DNA of 64,000 nt. Origin: Lottia gigantea (taxonomy: Eukaryota; Mollusca; Gastropoda; Lottiidae). Position numbers and translations under genes: made by a program. The stretch covers positions 26,276 through 90,275 of the forward strand of contig NW_008707370.1 of assembly GCF_000327385.1 (NCBI RefSeq), in the 5' to 3' direction. The notes below the pieces were generated by a model. It searched no databases and was not told the origin of the DNA. It saw only the letters and a program-made list of their open reading frames with translations. Shown here one piece after another: positions 1 through 13,552 of this stretch (within the stretch, counting starts at the first letter, position 1; each line of letters opens with the position of its first letter).

Positions 1-183
1 GTTAGTGATTCAACTTCAGGATGCTCCCTACAAATATTTCTCATTTTCAACTCTAGTTTGAATTTTTAACTTATTTAGCTTAGATTGCTGCTCTTGGTTA
101 AGAGCTCCCAAATCCTGCATGCCTCCTTGATCATACGGTTCCATGCCATAAGGCGCTTTGTGCTGAGACTTGTCTGCTGCCAT
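1..183 (-). CDS. RIIAD1: RIIAD1-like protein, N-terminal part (runs off the left edge)
   Basis: Reading the minus strand from the ATG at 183-181 gives MAADKSQHKAPYGMEPYDQG and then GALNQEQQSKLNKLKIQTRV-ENEKYL. This closely resembles the start of RIIa-domain-containing protein 1 as I remember it (human GALSAAQLEQLRKFKIQTRI-ANEKYL). The RIIa fold is the dimerisation/docking domain of PKA regulatory subunits and of several axonemal proteins. After the TTG codon at 33-31 the frame meets TAG, but skipping the single base at 30 restores REHPEVESL, the expected continuation (human RTHKEVEWL). So either one base is extra in this assembly, the copy is broken, or there is a +1 translational shift. A 3' splice site (ttttcag) at about 270 suggests that the 5' UTR begins in a separate exon upstream. 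The rest of the domain lies outside the window. The family call rests on remembered similarity. Confidence 0.72.
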
Positions 184-269
184 AATCTACCGTATCTACA
201 AGTTCACAACCACAGATTCCACTATGTCTACCAAAGTACAGCAGGTCTCCAAATGGTTCTATTTAGTAT

Positions 270-1700
270 CTGAAAATAAACATTCAGGTGAGCTAAGCTT
301 ACACTATTGAATTTGTACATCAAGACTGAACACAACTTTAGACAATCTAAGATGTCAAAGCGAGATCTTAAAGGGATCAAATAGAAATACGTCTAAATAT
401 TCAGTTTACCTTTAAATTCTTACTAGGACAATGAATGTTCACTTTCTAGTGTGCTATTATTATTGATATCCTCGCTATACACTAGAATGTTAATAATGCC
501 TTAGAAGTGACAGCCCAACAGGTTAAATTGGCGTAGTCCGTTGGCTGCCACAGGAGATCCTGAACTGTGACACTAATCGAGAATATTAGGATTTATATTA
601 CAATGGTGTAACCTATTTTCGTGGATATAAGGATTCAACATCGAATTTCGTCAAAGTTAAAAAAACGGATTTTTTTTTTTATATCTTAGATGTTTCCTCA
701 GATATTCTATAAAATATTTATAATTGGTTTGTTTCGATTTTCTTTACGAATCCACCACCTATTTTTCATGAATAACCACTCCAAAACGGCGGCAAAATGC
801 GTCACCTATTTTCGTGTACAATGTTTGATTTATAAATAAGTCGAGAAAAACAGTATTTATCTTTCTTAATATCAATTCATTATAACTAGTGACAATTCCT
901 TCAAAGAACCGTGATTTAAAAAAAAAATAGTGACAGACAAAATAAGATACGTAGCGTGATTTATTGCTAAAAGACATTAAAACAACATAAGAATATGGCC
1001 CACATTGTGTTCCATAAAATTTTTCTGCTGACTCCACATCCTTTTGTCTCGAACATGAAGTCTGAAGTGCAAGAAGCCAATGACAATACGACCCCATTCA
1101 CAAATCAAAAAAATATTAGCTGTGTAACTGTGTGAAATGTTTTTGAAACGGTGATAAGGATTCCTTTATTAAAACTGATGTTCATAAATATGATTCAATC
1201 AGTTGAAGAAATAGTTTTTTTCGGCGATACATCACATGGAATTTGATCTTTGGCCGAAACGTCTGAAATGGAAGCATAACTACCTCGAAGTAACTAATGG
1301 GTTCAGACCACAATTATTTTAAAATTACCTCCCTTTATTATAACCACAATCTTTATCCATTTTGAAACTTTGCGAATTAAATAAATATTCTATATTAGGC
1401 GTTCATGATTCATGCGCATGACTAGGGCCTGAGAAAATCATACTTTCGAAAATAATGAATAATGTCATAAAATAAATAAATAATAAAAAATATGTCATAC
1501 CAAAAATAGGCCTAGCCCTAGATCTAAATAATGAAACAGATAAATAAACAATTTTTTGTCTAGCCTAATCATTTCTTTCGATATTTTTTACTCCTCATTT
1601 TCAACAAACGTCAGTCAAGTTAAGTTTGCCCATTAAATTTTTTTGTTGAAAATGGTTGTCCATAAAAACACAACATGACGTCATCTTTGAAAAACTTTCT
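270..1700. other. Intergenic, no gene recognised
   Basis: AT-rich sequence between the RIIAD1-like gene and the zinc-finger gene. An open stretch at 759-1097 on the minus strand has low-complexity composition, no family resemblance and no convincing splice context, so I do not call it. The motif acctattttcgtg occurs twice (about 609 and 806), perhaps two copies of a short repeat. The region must hold the promoters of the two flanking, divergently transcribed genes, but I see no clear TATA box or initiator. Confidence 0.5.
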
Positions 1701-2065
1701 GAACTTCGGAAATCTGAAGTCTTTTAAATCGTAGAAAATGTAATTCCAGGACAAGGTAAGAGAAATGAAACATTGCACATCGACTTAAAAGAATATATAA
1801 GAATATATACACCAAGATAAGCAACTTTTAGCAGTTGTCATTCATTCATGATGGTACATGTTAGAAATTTGTCCCTGGAATCTAATCCATAAAAAAAATG
1901 GCAGCATGCTTTATGGAAAGACATGCAAGCAAAACCAGGTAATGGAGATCCATTGGGCTCTATGTTTACTTTGTATACCTGTATATTTATTTATTGCATG
2001 AAATTAACATAAATAAATTGGTTTGTAAAATATCATACTTTATTTCAGGAAAACTTTGATATAAA

Positions 2066-5000
2066 ATGGATTCAACAAATGATGAAAATTACAATGTCCA
2101 TTTTTTTCCACATTTGCAAAGTAAGAGAAGGAGAAAACTCACTACTGGAGAAGAACAATATTTATCTTCTACAAATCTTGAAAGGATGATAAAAGAAAAC
2201 CCTCAGAAATTTTCTAAAAATGGTTTGAATTTTGTTGCTGCATTTTGTTATGATCCTTAATGTTATAGAGCAGACCATTTGGTTTTATCATAAAAATTGT
2301 GTTTAGCAAACATTTTTTGCCTAAACAGACTGACTGTAATGCCCCAGTTGGTGTTGTTTTTGTCACTTGATTTCTTGCACTTACATGGGATGAATTGAAC
2401 CCCTTAAACACAGTGTTTATGATTATGTATCTAGTAGGCTAGAGCAGCCACTAGTCTTGTAGGTTAACTCTTAAATTTGGTAAAGTGTTCAAAAAAAAAT
2501 ATTTGTCAGATGGATAATGAGAATAATGCAAATAGTAGCTTACTCATTGAAAGGATTAATTATATCAGTGGTTATTCATTCATTGTATGCAGTGATTAGT
2601 GGCATCCCTCTTCAATATTTTCTCAAAGACCCTGGACACAAAGCATATTTCTCATTTCTCAGAATTGCTTGGTATTGCTTTCCTTTATTATCCCAGATAA
2701 ATTAACAAAAAATAATACTGTAAATGATACAGAACTTTTGTTGTAGGAAAAGGTAATGAGAAGTCACAACCAAGAAAGCAGAAGACAGTTTATTGCGATA
2801 GCCACCATCTTCCATTACCTGATTCTCATCTTGCTCATCCAGAAGACAGCATGGCCAGAAACCAAATGATCCACAATGAATCAGATTTGGCTGTTTCTCT
2901 TGGCAGAGGACCAGGACTACATCTTCCAGACCTGGATCAATTTGTTCCTGATAATTCCTATGATGATTACTATGGCCACCAGGGAAGATCAAACCCATAT
3001 TCTTATACCCAGGACTACCAAACATCCTTACGAGTCTACCCAGAACAACCCATAACATCCACACCATATCCCAGAAACTTTTTAGCTATGCTGAAAAAAG
3101 ACCATTATGGATCAGGAACAATGTACCCATTTCAGCATCCTCAAACTTCAGCAGTAAAACACCAATCCCTTTACAGACGTCCTGGATTACCAGAGCCTCC
3201 TCCTATACACTATTATAATTACACTCAGTTTGAACCACCAAGAAAAAATCATGATCATGCATACAAATATCAGAATCTAGATGGAAATGCCAATTTTGAT
3301 TCTCAAAGAAGACCATGTCCATATCCTGAAATGGAAAAAAATCAGATTTATGATTACTGTGAGAGGAGTCAGCCATATTATACAAGAGGTATGAGAGGAT
3401 GGTCTTACCATCAAAGGTCTAAAGCAGGAAAGCAGTATACACACACCATAACAGATGATAAATTTCACCCTTCAGTTGAAGTCCAAAGATCACAGCCATT
3501 TACTTCTACATTGGATGATATGAATGTAGATGATGGTATGTCTTGTTTTACTGAAGATAACTTCACATTATTGGAGAGGTTGAGAGGAGATGATTTAGGA
3601 GATATCAAGATCCAGCCATTTCAACATCCAAATAATATACCCAGACTTGATGCTGGACATGAACAGTTTTGGGATTCTCCCATGACTATGATGGAACCTG
3701 TATCAGGATATGATCCTGACATGTATGGCTGCCACCTTAGATGTGACAGAGAACTTGATATACCAGAAATACCAAAATCCAGAAATCCTTGTTTGACAAA
3801 TTTCCAGTATCCTACTGAAGGCCCACACAAAGGAACTGTCCCACACTCAATTACCAGTAAAAGTATGGAAAACTCTCATCCTCTGGATAAGAAAATGTTA
3901 AAAACACATCAGAAGCTGACAGAATTAAATCAGAAACATTGTACAGGAAATAGAGTACATGATCATCAACTAAGATGTTTGGATAAAGTAGCTCAATGGA
4001 TCAGCACTTTGGATGTCATGCCATCTCTGTCCTCAACTACATCTGGAATTGATATGGACCATTTTGATACTATTGAAAGTCTAGAGGTGACTCCTGATCA
4101 TATCAATGCTGAACCCAAAACTCACAAAAAAACAGAGCCTTGTTGTAACAAAAGAGCTTTTAAAATCATTGATGACATGGTTGTAATAGATTTTGATGAT
4201 GATGAAGAACAGGGGAGAGAACCAGAGCTCCAATATCATCACAAGGTGCTTACAGATACCAATAACAAAATGGAGACAGATATTGGAAATGACCAAAAAA
4301 TGGAAATAGAACCAGAGATCCCATGTCAAATACCTCCAAATACCAATGAGGAGATTATGACAGAAGTTGTCACTGCTAAAGCAGATGAGATCGGTGTAGA
4401 AGCTACTCCAGCAGGAAACATATCTCAGGATCATTCAATTTCTTATTCTCAGTCAGATCCTGGTGTTGAATCAACAGTCAAAGAAATTGTAAAGCAACCA
4501 GAAGTGGAAGACATTCAACAAACTGAAAAACAAGAAGAATTGCGTTTTGATAGCAAAGATACAGATCCGAATGAAGGAACCACTAACACATCAGATGTCT
4601 ATAGTCCTGAAGCCAGAAATAATCCAGAAGAAGTTGATGATGCTGGAACTTCAATATTTGAAGAACTGAATTTCATTTATTATCAAGGAGAAACTAATTC
4701 ACACACTGCAACTGATGATTCATCATGTGGCAATCAGCCTGACACTGACTTTCTTCTGAAAGCACTAACTTCTCCTTGGAAAGATACACCAGTGTCCTTA
4801 CCTCCATCCCAAACAACTGCATCCTGTGATGCAGCTCAGGAGGAAAACCATCCAGATGATTCAGCTCTTGATGATGTGTGTTCCTCCCCAAAGTCTCCAT
4901 CAAAAGCTGCTCTGCTCTATTCAGATGATTCCAGTTCCCAAAATCATGCAGAGGACAGTACCAAAAATGGAGCTTCTATGGAGTCTAAATCACATGCACC

Positions 5001-8000
5001 TCAATCTGTTCCTGTATCTTCTAAACAAGAAAATAACCCAGATTACAAAATAGAAGAAGGAGGATGTACTACTGCTACATCTGAACCAAAAATTATAGTA
5101 TCTATTGCCTCTTGTCTTCAAGGGAATCTCCTAGATAATCTTTCCCACAAAGATGTGGGCTCTCTCACTGAGTCCAAGTCGTATGACTCACACCCTCAAG
5201 AAACATGTTCCTTGACTGATTCTCAGGATTTCACTATAAAAGCTAGCCAGGAATTGGATTTGTCCACCATTGGATCAGATGCTTCTACACTGTCAACTTT
5301 ACACTATTCAGGAGTGACAACTGAATCATTGGTTCAAGCGACCCAGAATGCTAATATGATTGATATGGTAGCTGTGGAAAGTTCATCTGATCAAAGATTT
5401 ACATTGAATCAAGAAGAAGACATGGAAAAGGACAATGGTGATGCATCTACATCTTGTGAGCCTGTGAAATCTGAAGAAGCTTCATCTCTACATTCAGCTG
5501 CACCCTGCACTGTATTCATAAAAGAAAGAATGTCTGTATCTGTACATCCTGTGTCTTTGAGGACAAACATTCACAACAGTTTAGATGATTTGAATCCAAT
5601 GGACATGCCAGGTCCTGATGAAAGTCACCCAGGGAGAATCGACAGACAAGAATTGTCAGAGAAAAAGAAGAGCACTCTTAAAAGAAATATATCTGGATTT
5701 AGAAGGCCATCTTCAGCAAGAAAACCTGCTTTTTCAAAGAACAGAAACAAACTCAAGAGTTATAGAAGACAAAAATATCAAAAGAAAGATGGCAGACATA
5801 GAATACTACTGAGAGGAAAATCATCATATAATTTGAGGAAGAATCAAAATTCAGTGCTTATAGAGCTTGAAACTGGCTTTAATTGGACTGCTGAAATATC
5901 AGAAAGTCCGCATAAGAACAATATCCTAGAGAATGATGGAATGACACTTGCAGTAAGTCCAAAGTTGATGCTTAACATATCCAAAGAAAATCTGAACTCT
6001 GACAAGAAAAATGATCTTGAGCCCAAGCCAGACTCAAAGTGTGATGCTCCAATTAGTTGTGACAAACAAAAGCAAACAGATGTGAACCCAAGAAATTTAA
6101 GAAATAGAACTGCCTCAAGTACAAAACAAAATGTCAAAGAATTGCAGCAACCCTGTAAAATGGCAGGATCTAGCAGTGGTTCAAAGGGTATGGTCATTCC
6201 AGTTCAGAGGAAAACAGCAGAGCAAGTTCAAAATGATTCAACATCGTTAGTCAAATGTAGCCAAAGAAGGTCTACAGTTCGAAAGGGACAGACAACTTCA
6301 CCAAAAAATCTTAAAAAAAGAAATTCAAAAGGATTTGAATGGAATGCAGCATCATCAACTTCCAATAACTTGAAAGATGGAGATTCCATAGCTTTACCAA
6401 CCTGTAATGTTAAACCAATTCTGAAAACCATTCAAAGATCAAGAATTACACATAAACAAAGATCAGAAGCAAAGCTTGCTGTGAAATCGACAAAACCAAA
6501 ATCAGTAGCATTTATGACTTCCTTTCATCCCAATGAAGAAAATCTGATAAAACAACAAGCTACCAAAGGCAAAAGAGAAGAAATTAGACCTGCATCCAAG
6601 GGAAATTCTAAAAGGACAGATTCTAAGAAGACTCAAAAGACACCCAATCTAAGGAGCACATCTAGAAAGCTGCAGCCACAGGTGAATTCAAATGAAAAGA
6701 AAAAAATTGGATCCAGTAAAGTAGACATGGTTATCCCATGTAGAGTTGATGTCAAGCACTTCAAAATTCCTGCATCAAAGTCAAACAAGAGGAAAGCTAT
6801 TGGCTCCAGCAATGTGGATGACAATGTACCAAAGCAGAGGAAAGTTTCAAAAACATCAAATATGAGTCAAAGATTTGCAGCAAGACCATGGAGAAGTCCA
6901 AGCACCTCTGAAATAAATGCTGAAAACAGTCAACAAACTAATGTCCATGAAGGTCTTCAAACTGTGGCCGACCATGTTTATTCTGGAAAGGTTTCAAATA
7001 ATACAGCCAGCAACCATTCTTCTAGCATAAAATCTGAGGAGAGAAGCAGTCAAAAATGTGCTATTAGGAAAGTTGAACATGAATCAAAGGGAATAACAAA
7101 GCAAGCACAATTTCCTGACTCAACATTGGAATTGGTTAAACCAAAGAAAAAAACAATAATCAGAAGGCAATCTGTAAGTAAAGGCATTGGTGGATTTTCA
7201 AAAAGTACAGAAAAAAGTTCCTCCCTTAAAAAGTCATTTAAGACATCTGAACAGTCAGCATCAAATATACAAACAAGGAGAAGAATACAATCTCTGTATT
7301 CACCTTCAGTGATACTGAATGATGGGGACCAAGTGAACAGTAGGCTTACACATCCAGAAAACAGTCTGTTGAAACAAATAAAGAACAGTCCTGAGGTAGC
7401 TCATGGTGTTCATTCTAAGGTCCAAACACATCAAATTTTTAACTTACTACAGTCAGAAGATATTGTTGGACAATCATCAGTTGAAGCCAAAGCAGATTGT
7501 ACTTACAACATAGACAAAAGTCAACCACAAAACCCTTCCCTCTCTGTAAACATCTGTCAAGAAGCACCACCATTCAGTCCTCTGCAAGATACAAAATGCT
7601 GTTGGAAATCAAACTTGGAGGAAGCTCAAGGAAGTGAAGAAAAATCTGTTGAAGTATTATCTCCAGTCAAGCAAGGCCTTCCAAAAACCTTGGTTGATTC
7701 TGAAGATGATGTAGAAACACAGAGCATTTCAGTATGGCAACCAAATGATGGAAGTATATCAAACAAGAGCAAAGTTGAGAAAAATGGTAGATCTCTATCA
7801 AGAACACCTAATAAGGAGAAAGTAGATATCCCAAAGAGGACAAAGCTGTCATGTCAAAGAACTGAAGAAAAGGGGATCGTAGATGACTTTACAAGCCCTG
7901 ATGAAGGTCCACTGACATCAAATTTTCGAGGTAACCAGCATACCCCTGACACTACATCTGGCAGTATTCAAAGTAATGATACAAGAAACCAATTTGCCAG

Positions 8001-11000
8001 GCTATCAGAAAATCTTGTCCAAGAAAGTCAGCAAGATACCTTATCCCTTCAATGCCATTTAACAAACATGCAAATAGAAAACTTAAAGATTAATGGTGAT
8101 AAGAAAATGACCTCTTCTGAAGTCTTTCAGTCCTTGAAAGGAGTAACAGATATTGACAAAACCAATAAATGTCCGTCTACAGAAAGAACTAGTTTGCCAT
8201 CAGAATCTGTCATGAAGCACCATTCATCGAGTTCTTCTGCATATGGTGATAGACTGTTTCATCTTAAAAAACTTTTCAGAGACTATGCATCTACCTTTAA
8301 GTTGAAAACCACAAAAAATTATGCAGTAAAGAAGCAGAAAATGGAAAGGATTGTACCACCTAGTCATATTTTTTCAAGGATTCCTTCTACCAAACTGGTT
8401 CAAAAAATGCTGCCACAGATACAGCGAATGTTACAAGGAAATTACAACCTGGAGTTCAAAAGACCACCTCTACTGGAACAGACTTATGCCAGATATTTTA
8501 ACAAGATGTCACAGCCCAACCACCTTCCTTACAAGTTTGATCCAATAGTGCAGAAGAAACATCAAAATATAATGATGCAAACTATGACAGTACCAGATCC
8601 ACAAAATGGTTTTTGGGTCTCAAGAGTACCTGAAGTTTTCAATGAACCTCTGACAGAATTGTTTGTAAATGAAAGCATCTGCCACTCAAGCATGGACCTC
8701 ATGAGTAATCTTTCAGAGGACCTTTCAGAATATGACACCAGTACCTCAGGTCTCCTAACAGATGTGCTGTTTGGTAATAGTAGAGACCTAGATCAACCAG
8801 AACCAAATGATGGATCTATTAAAGAAAACATGGAAGACCTCAAACTACAAATTGACATTGGTGAAATGCTGTTCAGCACTCAACTGAACTACGAGAATGG
8901 TCTGGATTTTAAATCTATATTAGATGTTGAAGATGATGACCATTCGACAGAAGATAATGGATTGGATTTAATCATGGATTCAATTGAAATATATGACACA
9001 ATTCGTGATTCAAGTAATTTATCAACCATCAATGAAGACCAGAACATTCCTCAAGCTACTGCTCCATTAGAAAGCCCAGGATCAAACAAATTTAATTTTT
9101 CCAAAGAATCCACAAACAATGTACAACATTCTACTAATGCTTCAAATGTTCAATCACCCTGTACTAGTGGAGCAAGCAGTCCCTCATCTAATGGTTACAA
9201 TCAACAGGATCAAGAAATGGTGATGCCAATTCAACAACATCTTCAGACACTTGTTGAGGTAGAGGAAAAGCCAAAGATATTAGATGATCTATTAAAGGAA
9301 GCTGTAGACTCAATTGGTGCAGCATGGAAATGTGAAAATGATAGACCAGAGTCTTTGGAAGATAACAATTTCATACCAACTGACTCATCCATACAAAATA
9401 ACTTCAGAAAAGTGGGATTGTTCTTAGAATTGGACAATCAGTGTGAATTTGACCACGATGGGGAGAGCGTTACTGAAAACAGGCTTGATGATAGGAGATG
9501 TTTCTATTCAGATGATGCTGATCTTTGTATTTATGATCAAATTACTCTTGCACACAACCAGCTGAATTTTCATGCCCCACAAACTGTGTCCAGTAGACAG
9601 TGTTCAGATATGAATCTTAAAAGATCTTTAGACACGGCAGAAATATCAACTGCAGATACTGAACTATATGATCCCTTTGGTGTCAAATCTTTTGTTCAGG
9701 AATATCAAAGGACTTACCAAGTTAAACAAGAGACACTACGATTTCCAGTTCAAAACCCCAATATCACTTCATATGAAGGTACAAATTCCTGTCCAATGCA
9801 AGGTGAAGTTGATGACTGTCTTGAAGTGGATCCTTACTCTTCAAAGAAATGTACTAATGCAAAAACCTGTGAAGGCTCAGATCTAACTATTTCATTAATT
9901 GTGGAGAATGTAAGAATATCAAAAGCTAAAAGAAAACACTGTCGAGGCAAATGTACTTTAAATCCTGCAAAGTTTAAATCTGGTGTACAAGTCCAAGAGA
10001 ATGCTGAATCATCCAGAAAAAGAACTACTCAAAGCCTCTCCAATTCTATACACAGAACCAACAAAATAAGAAGACAAACAATTGCAGCAGTTGACAACTC
10101 AACCTCAAACCAAACATCAGGAGTCAAATCAGAAAAGATGAAATCAGGAAGTCACAGAGGAATGTCAGCAAAGGCTAAGGGATTTAGTAGAAGTAGCTTC
10201 AGTAATTCAGTACTCAAAACTCCAAAAGTTCTCGTCACAAAATCAAAACAAAAATCCCTACAAAGCACAAAAAATAAGAGAAGTCAATCACTGGAGAATT
10301 CATTTAGTGACATGAAACCATCCAAGCATTTATTTAAATCAGAAGCAGCATCAGACTCTTCAGAAGTAAGAAAGTGTAAGAGGACCAGATCAAGCAGTCC
10401 AATTCTAAATTCACCAGTAACAACAGCAGAGGCTAAAACAGCAGCAGGTACAACAAAAGGAACGAAACACAAAAGAAGCAAATCTTGTGGAGCAAAGGTA
10501 ACAACAGTAGCTTCCTCAACATCACCAGCCTCTGCCATTGGGAAAGGAAAGAATTCAACAAAGTTTACTAAGCTGAAAGGTAGAACCATCTTGCCTAAAG
10601 CCAGGTCAACAAGATCTAAAGCTGATGGATCTGATGATAGATCTGCTGAATTGAATACTGATTCATCTACTTGTCTATTTGATGGTAAGACATTTAGGAG
10701 ATTTTATTTAGATAGCTTAGTGAGTTTGTCTTAACCTAAGGTTCCCCCATGTGTTTGATGCAGGTAATATTTGAAAAAGTTTACAGTAATTGAGATGAAA
10801 CTATGAACCTAGGCCCTGTAATACAGTCTACCGAGGTAAAGGTTCCTCCTGCTAATATACCCTACACAATTGCACACTTCATGACATTGTATGTCTTCAT
10901 TAGCCAAAACAATTAACTTCATTTCATTTCATTAGGAGCATTCATTCTCATGCTTTGACTGATCTTCACATCAATTGCGAATAGCGTCTTATACCTTGAC

Positions 11001-11965
11001 TGAATTGGTGGATATTGCTGTCAAGGTATTAGATGCAATTTGTAACAGCTTGAGATGGCTTCCAATGATTGTTTTATTTTCATTTAGGATCAGATGATAG
11101 TGATAAGGGGCAATCTTTATACAAAGTAGAATGTAGATATTGCCAGGAAGTGTTTGTGGAAGAAGATGCTCTAAGAAACCACAGCAAGCTTCAACATGAC
11201 ACTGAAGAGGTTTGGAAAAATGTCATTTGTGGGTACTGCTCGAAAGTTTGTGGTCGAAAGTACATGTTTCATTGCCATCTCATGACAAAACACTCCAACG
11301 AGGATTGGGAGAGGCATCCATGTCCATATTGTCAGAAAGAATTCCCAGCTAGCTACAGACTTCAAAGACATATTCATGAGCACATGTTGCAGAGTAATGT
11401 CTCCTCTTACAAGTGTTTACTATGTAGTGCTATGGTACCTAAATTGGATAGTGACGTACGTTACCATTTTGAAACAAAGCATGAGGAGTTCCACGAGAAA
11501 TTGATGAAGCAGTACCATGGCAGTCAAGATGTTGAAGAAGAGCTAGAGATCTTTGTTTGCCGATATTGTGGAGTCTTTGGACTATCTTTACTGGAGTTCA
11601 AACAACACGTCAAAGATTCACACAAGTCCTTTTTAGCCCAATTTGGAACTGATATAGTAAAAGATAGCTTTGTGTCAGAGATCTTGGAAATGGATAAACT
11701 TAGAATCTTTTCAGAAAGCTGTTATTTGTGTATCTACTGCTCAAAGAAGATAGACTCTGTTGAAGAGACTAATGATCACATCATAGAAAAGCATAATCAG
11801 ATGATGCAAAACCCCTTAGATGACCAGTACCACTGTGCTTTTTGTAGCTTTTGTGCAGCAACACCTTATGAGATGAAGAAACACATTGGGAAAAAACATT
11901 GGTTCATTGAAAGTTTGATAGAAAATTCTGCTATTATGCATTTTAAACTTGAGAAAGCAGATTGA
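2066..11965 (+). CDS. Giant C2H2 zinc-finger protein, 2,956 aa, mostly disordered
   Basis: Three coding exons: 2066-2120, 2747-10684 and 11088-11965 (donors aaa|gtaaga and gatg|gtaaga; acceptors ttgttgtag and catttag; phases 1 and 1). The start at 2066 is preferred to the ATG at 2851 because the small first exon splices in frame and 34 codons upstream of 2851 are open. A 5' UTR intron is likely (donor after 1755, acceptor at 2048). Residues 1-1800 are Ser/Thr/Asn/Asp-rich and low complexity, with an acidic first third and a strongly basic stretch near 985-1055. A denser, better ordered block at about 1846-1983 (FHLKKLFRDYASTFKLK, then IVPPSHIFSRIPSTKLVQKM) may be a domain. The last exon carries seven C2H2 fingers between about 2680 and 2935, each beginning C-x2-C (such as CRYC, CGYC, CPYC, CLLC). 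The composition suggests a nuclear DNA- or chromatin-binding protein; this is inference. I do not recognise an orthologue. Confidence 0.88.
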
Positions 11966-12219
11966 CTTTTGTTTGTTTTGTTGAAGTTTGTTAAATTTGG
12001 TTACTTTTTAGATATAAGCATTCTCATTCTTTTGAATTCCAGGGATGTATCAGGACTTTATGCCCATGATGTAGGGAGATTACAGCATTAGACCAGATTG
12101 GCACTTCATCCAAAAATGCTTCGGTCTATGAGATTTCCGATAGGCATGAATAGGCAAGAAAACCTCTTTTGATGTCTTAGAAATGGTGTAGATAACTAGA
12201 ATTAGGGTATTAAAAATTG

Positions 12220-12520
12220 GTATTTTCTAGATTTTTTAATGTGTATCAGGGAAACTGATAAATTTGCACCATTCCAATTTTCAAGCAGACATCTGTGCCT
12301 CCTGCAATTCCACTAAAACTAAGTGATTTATAACGTCACTATTTACAAAATTTGGTTTATCACATAAGGCCCTTAGTGTCGTCATCAAACACTTAGTTTT
12401 AATGGAATTGCAGGAACCTTAGACGTCTGGTTGAAAATTGGAAGGTTGCAAATTGATACTATTAGTGTTCCCGATACACATAAAAAAATTTAGAAAATAT
12501 GTTAACAATCCCTTTAAGTT
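12220..12520. mobile_element. Foldback MITE, family A, copy 1
   Basis: The two arms are near inverted copies: the left runs gtgtatcaggg, caccattccaattttca, ctaaaactaagtg; the right runs cacttagttttaatgg, ttgaaaattgg, cgatacacat and ends in caatccctttaa. The outermost left end with the matching ttaaaggg is missing. Other copies of the family lie at 39475, 40236, 44810, 46002, 48795, 58005 and 60790. No transposase is encoded. Confidence 0.75.
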
Positions 12521-12735
12521 TGTTTCTGTTGTATCATGCCTGTTACATTGGCACAATTCCTATGCTATTATGAGGGTTTATTACATTCCGTCCTTTCCTT
12601 ATTTTCATTTTGTTGTTGATTATGTTGTTAAGTTTTGTGTAGTGTAGTATGTATTTATCATGCTGAAGTATGTGTTGATTTAGTCATAGTATGTGCTGTT
12701 TTACTCAAAATTATGTATTTTTCTAGTACATCTTT

Positions 12736-12979
12736 ACAATGGTCAAGGTATTACATCTGCATCTTATACCTTGACTGTAATTGTCTACTTTACTGTTTCA
12801 GCGATATGATTGGATTCCTGGATATCAATTTTTTTTTACGGTCGTTCTGTTGAGGTGTTAGATTGGCTGATTTCACTAGCGTAGAATCCAATCAAATTGC
12901 TGCATTCACAAACTTCTATGAAACAAGAAAGTGGACCATTGCAGTGAAGGTATAACAGATGTAATACCTTGACCATTGT
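12736..12979. mobile_element. 244-bp MITE with 24-bp perfect terminal inverted repeats
   Basis: The left end begins acaatggtcaaggtattaca and the right end is its exact reverse complement over 24 bp (12736-12759 against 12956-12979). A diverged piece of the same family (cttataccttgactg, then tcaaggtatta) lies in the zinc-finger gene's second intron near 10990-11030. There is no coding capacity. The family is not TTAA-type; target duplication is not obvious. Confidence 0.7.
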
Positions 12980-13338
12980 GAAGACAGTCATACTATTGCT
13001 TTTCTATTTTACAACCATTTTTCTAGTCACACTTTGTGTTCAGGGAATATTAATTTATTTGTTAATGAAAATGAAAAAATATTTCATATCATTTTTAAGT
13101 TTTAAAGTTTTTTAAGGTATTTTTTATACTAAATGTTTTTTTTTTTGTGTTCATTGTTATTCATACATTAGCTTAGTTCGATGCTGTTAATACATTAAAA
13201 CTTTTAAATAATTGGTTTAAAAAGAGCTTGAGGAGTCCTGAATGCACCTCACTGAGAAGAAGAAAAACTTTCCACATTAATACTCATGTAGTCCTCATTT
13301 TCACAATGTGTTGAGCTATTATGATTTTTCTCTTTGTC

Positions 13339-13552
13339 AGTGATGCAGGTAAGGGGGGCAGACATGGAAAAAGTGTGCTACAGGCTGGGCACATTAAAAA
13401 GATCCCTCAACAGTTAGAAATTGAAAAAGAGCAGGCTAATGCTGCTGTCCTGGCTAATTTACCTCATTGCACCCAGCATGACGTTGCCTGTCTTCATTAG
13501 CCCACATGGTGCAGAAAAGTAGGACATACAACTCCATTCATTTTATTTGAGC
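13339..13552 (+). mobile_element. SINE copy (central domain and tail, 5' part decayed)
   Basis: Shares with the fuller copy at 61933-62163 the blocks gctacaggct, cacattaaaaagatccctc, gtcttcattagccc and gcagaaaagtaggac, ending in ccattcatttta. The tRNA-like head is not recognisable here. The central block occurs widely in spiralian SINEs as far as I recall; the superfamily is not assigned. Confidence 0.65.

Noticed and set aside
759-1097. Open frame of 112 codons on the minus strand
   Set aside because: No family resemblance, low-complexity Phe/Ser/Tyr-rich composition, no splice or start context; likely chance in AT-rich sequence.
2851-2853. ATG at 2851 as the start of the zinc-finger protein
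   Set aside because: The frame is open upstream to a good acceptor at 2746 and joins in phase to a small exon with its own ATG at 2066.
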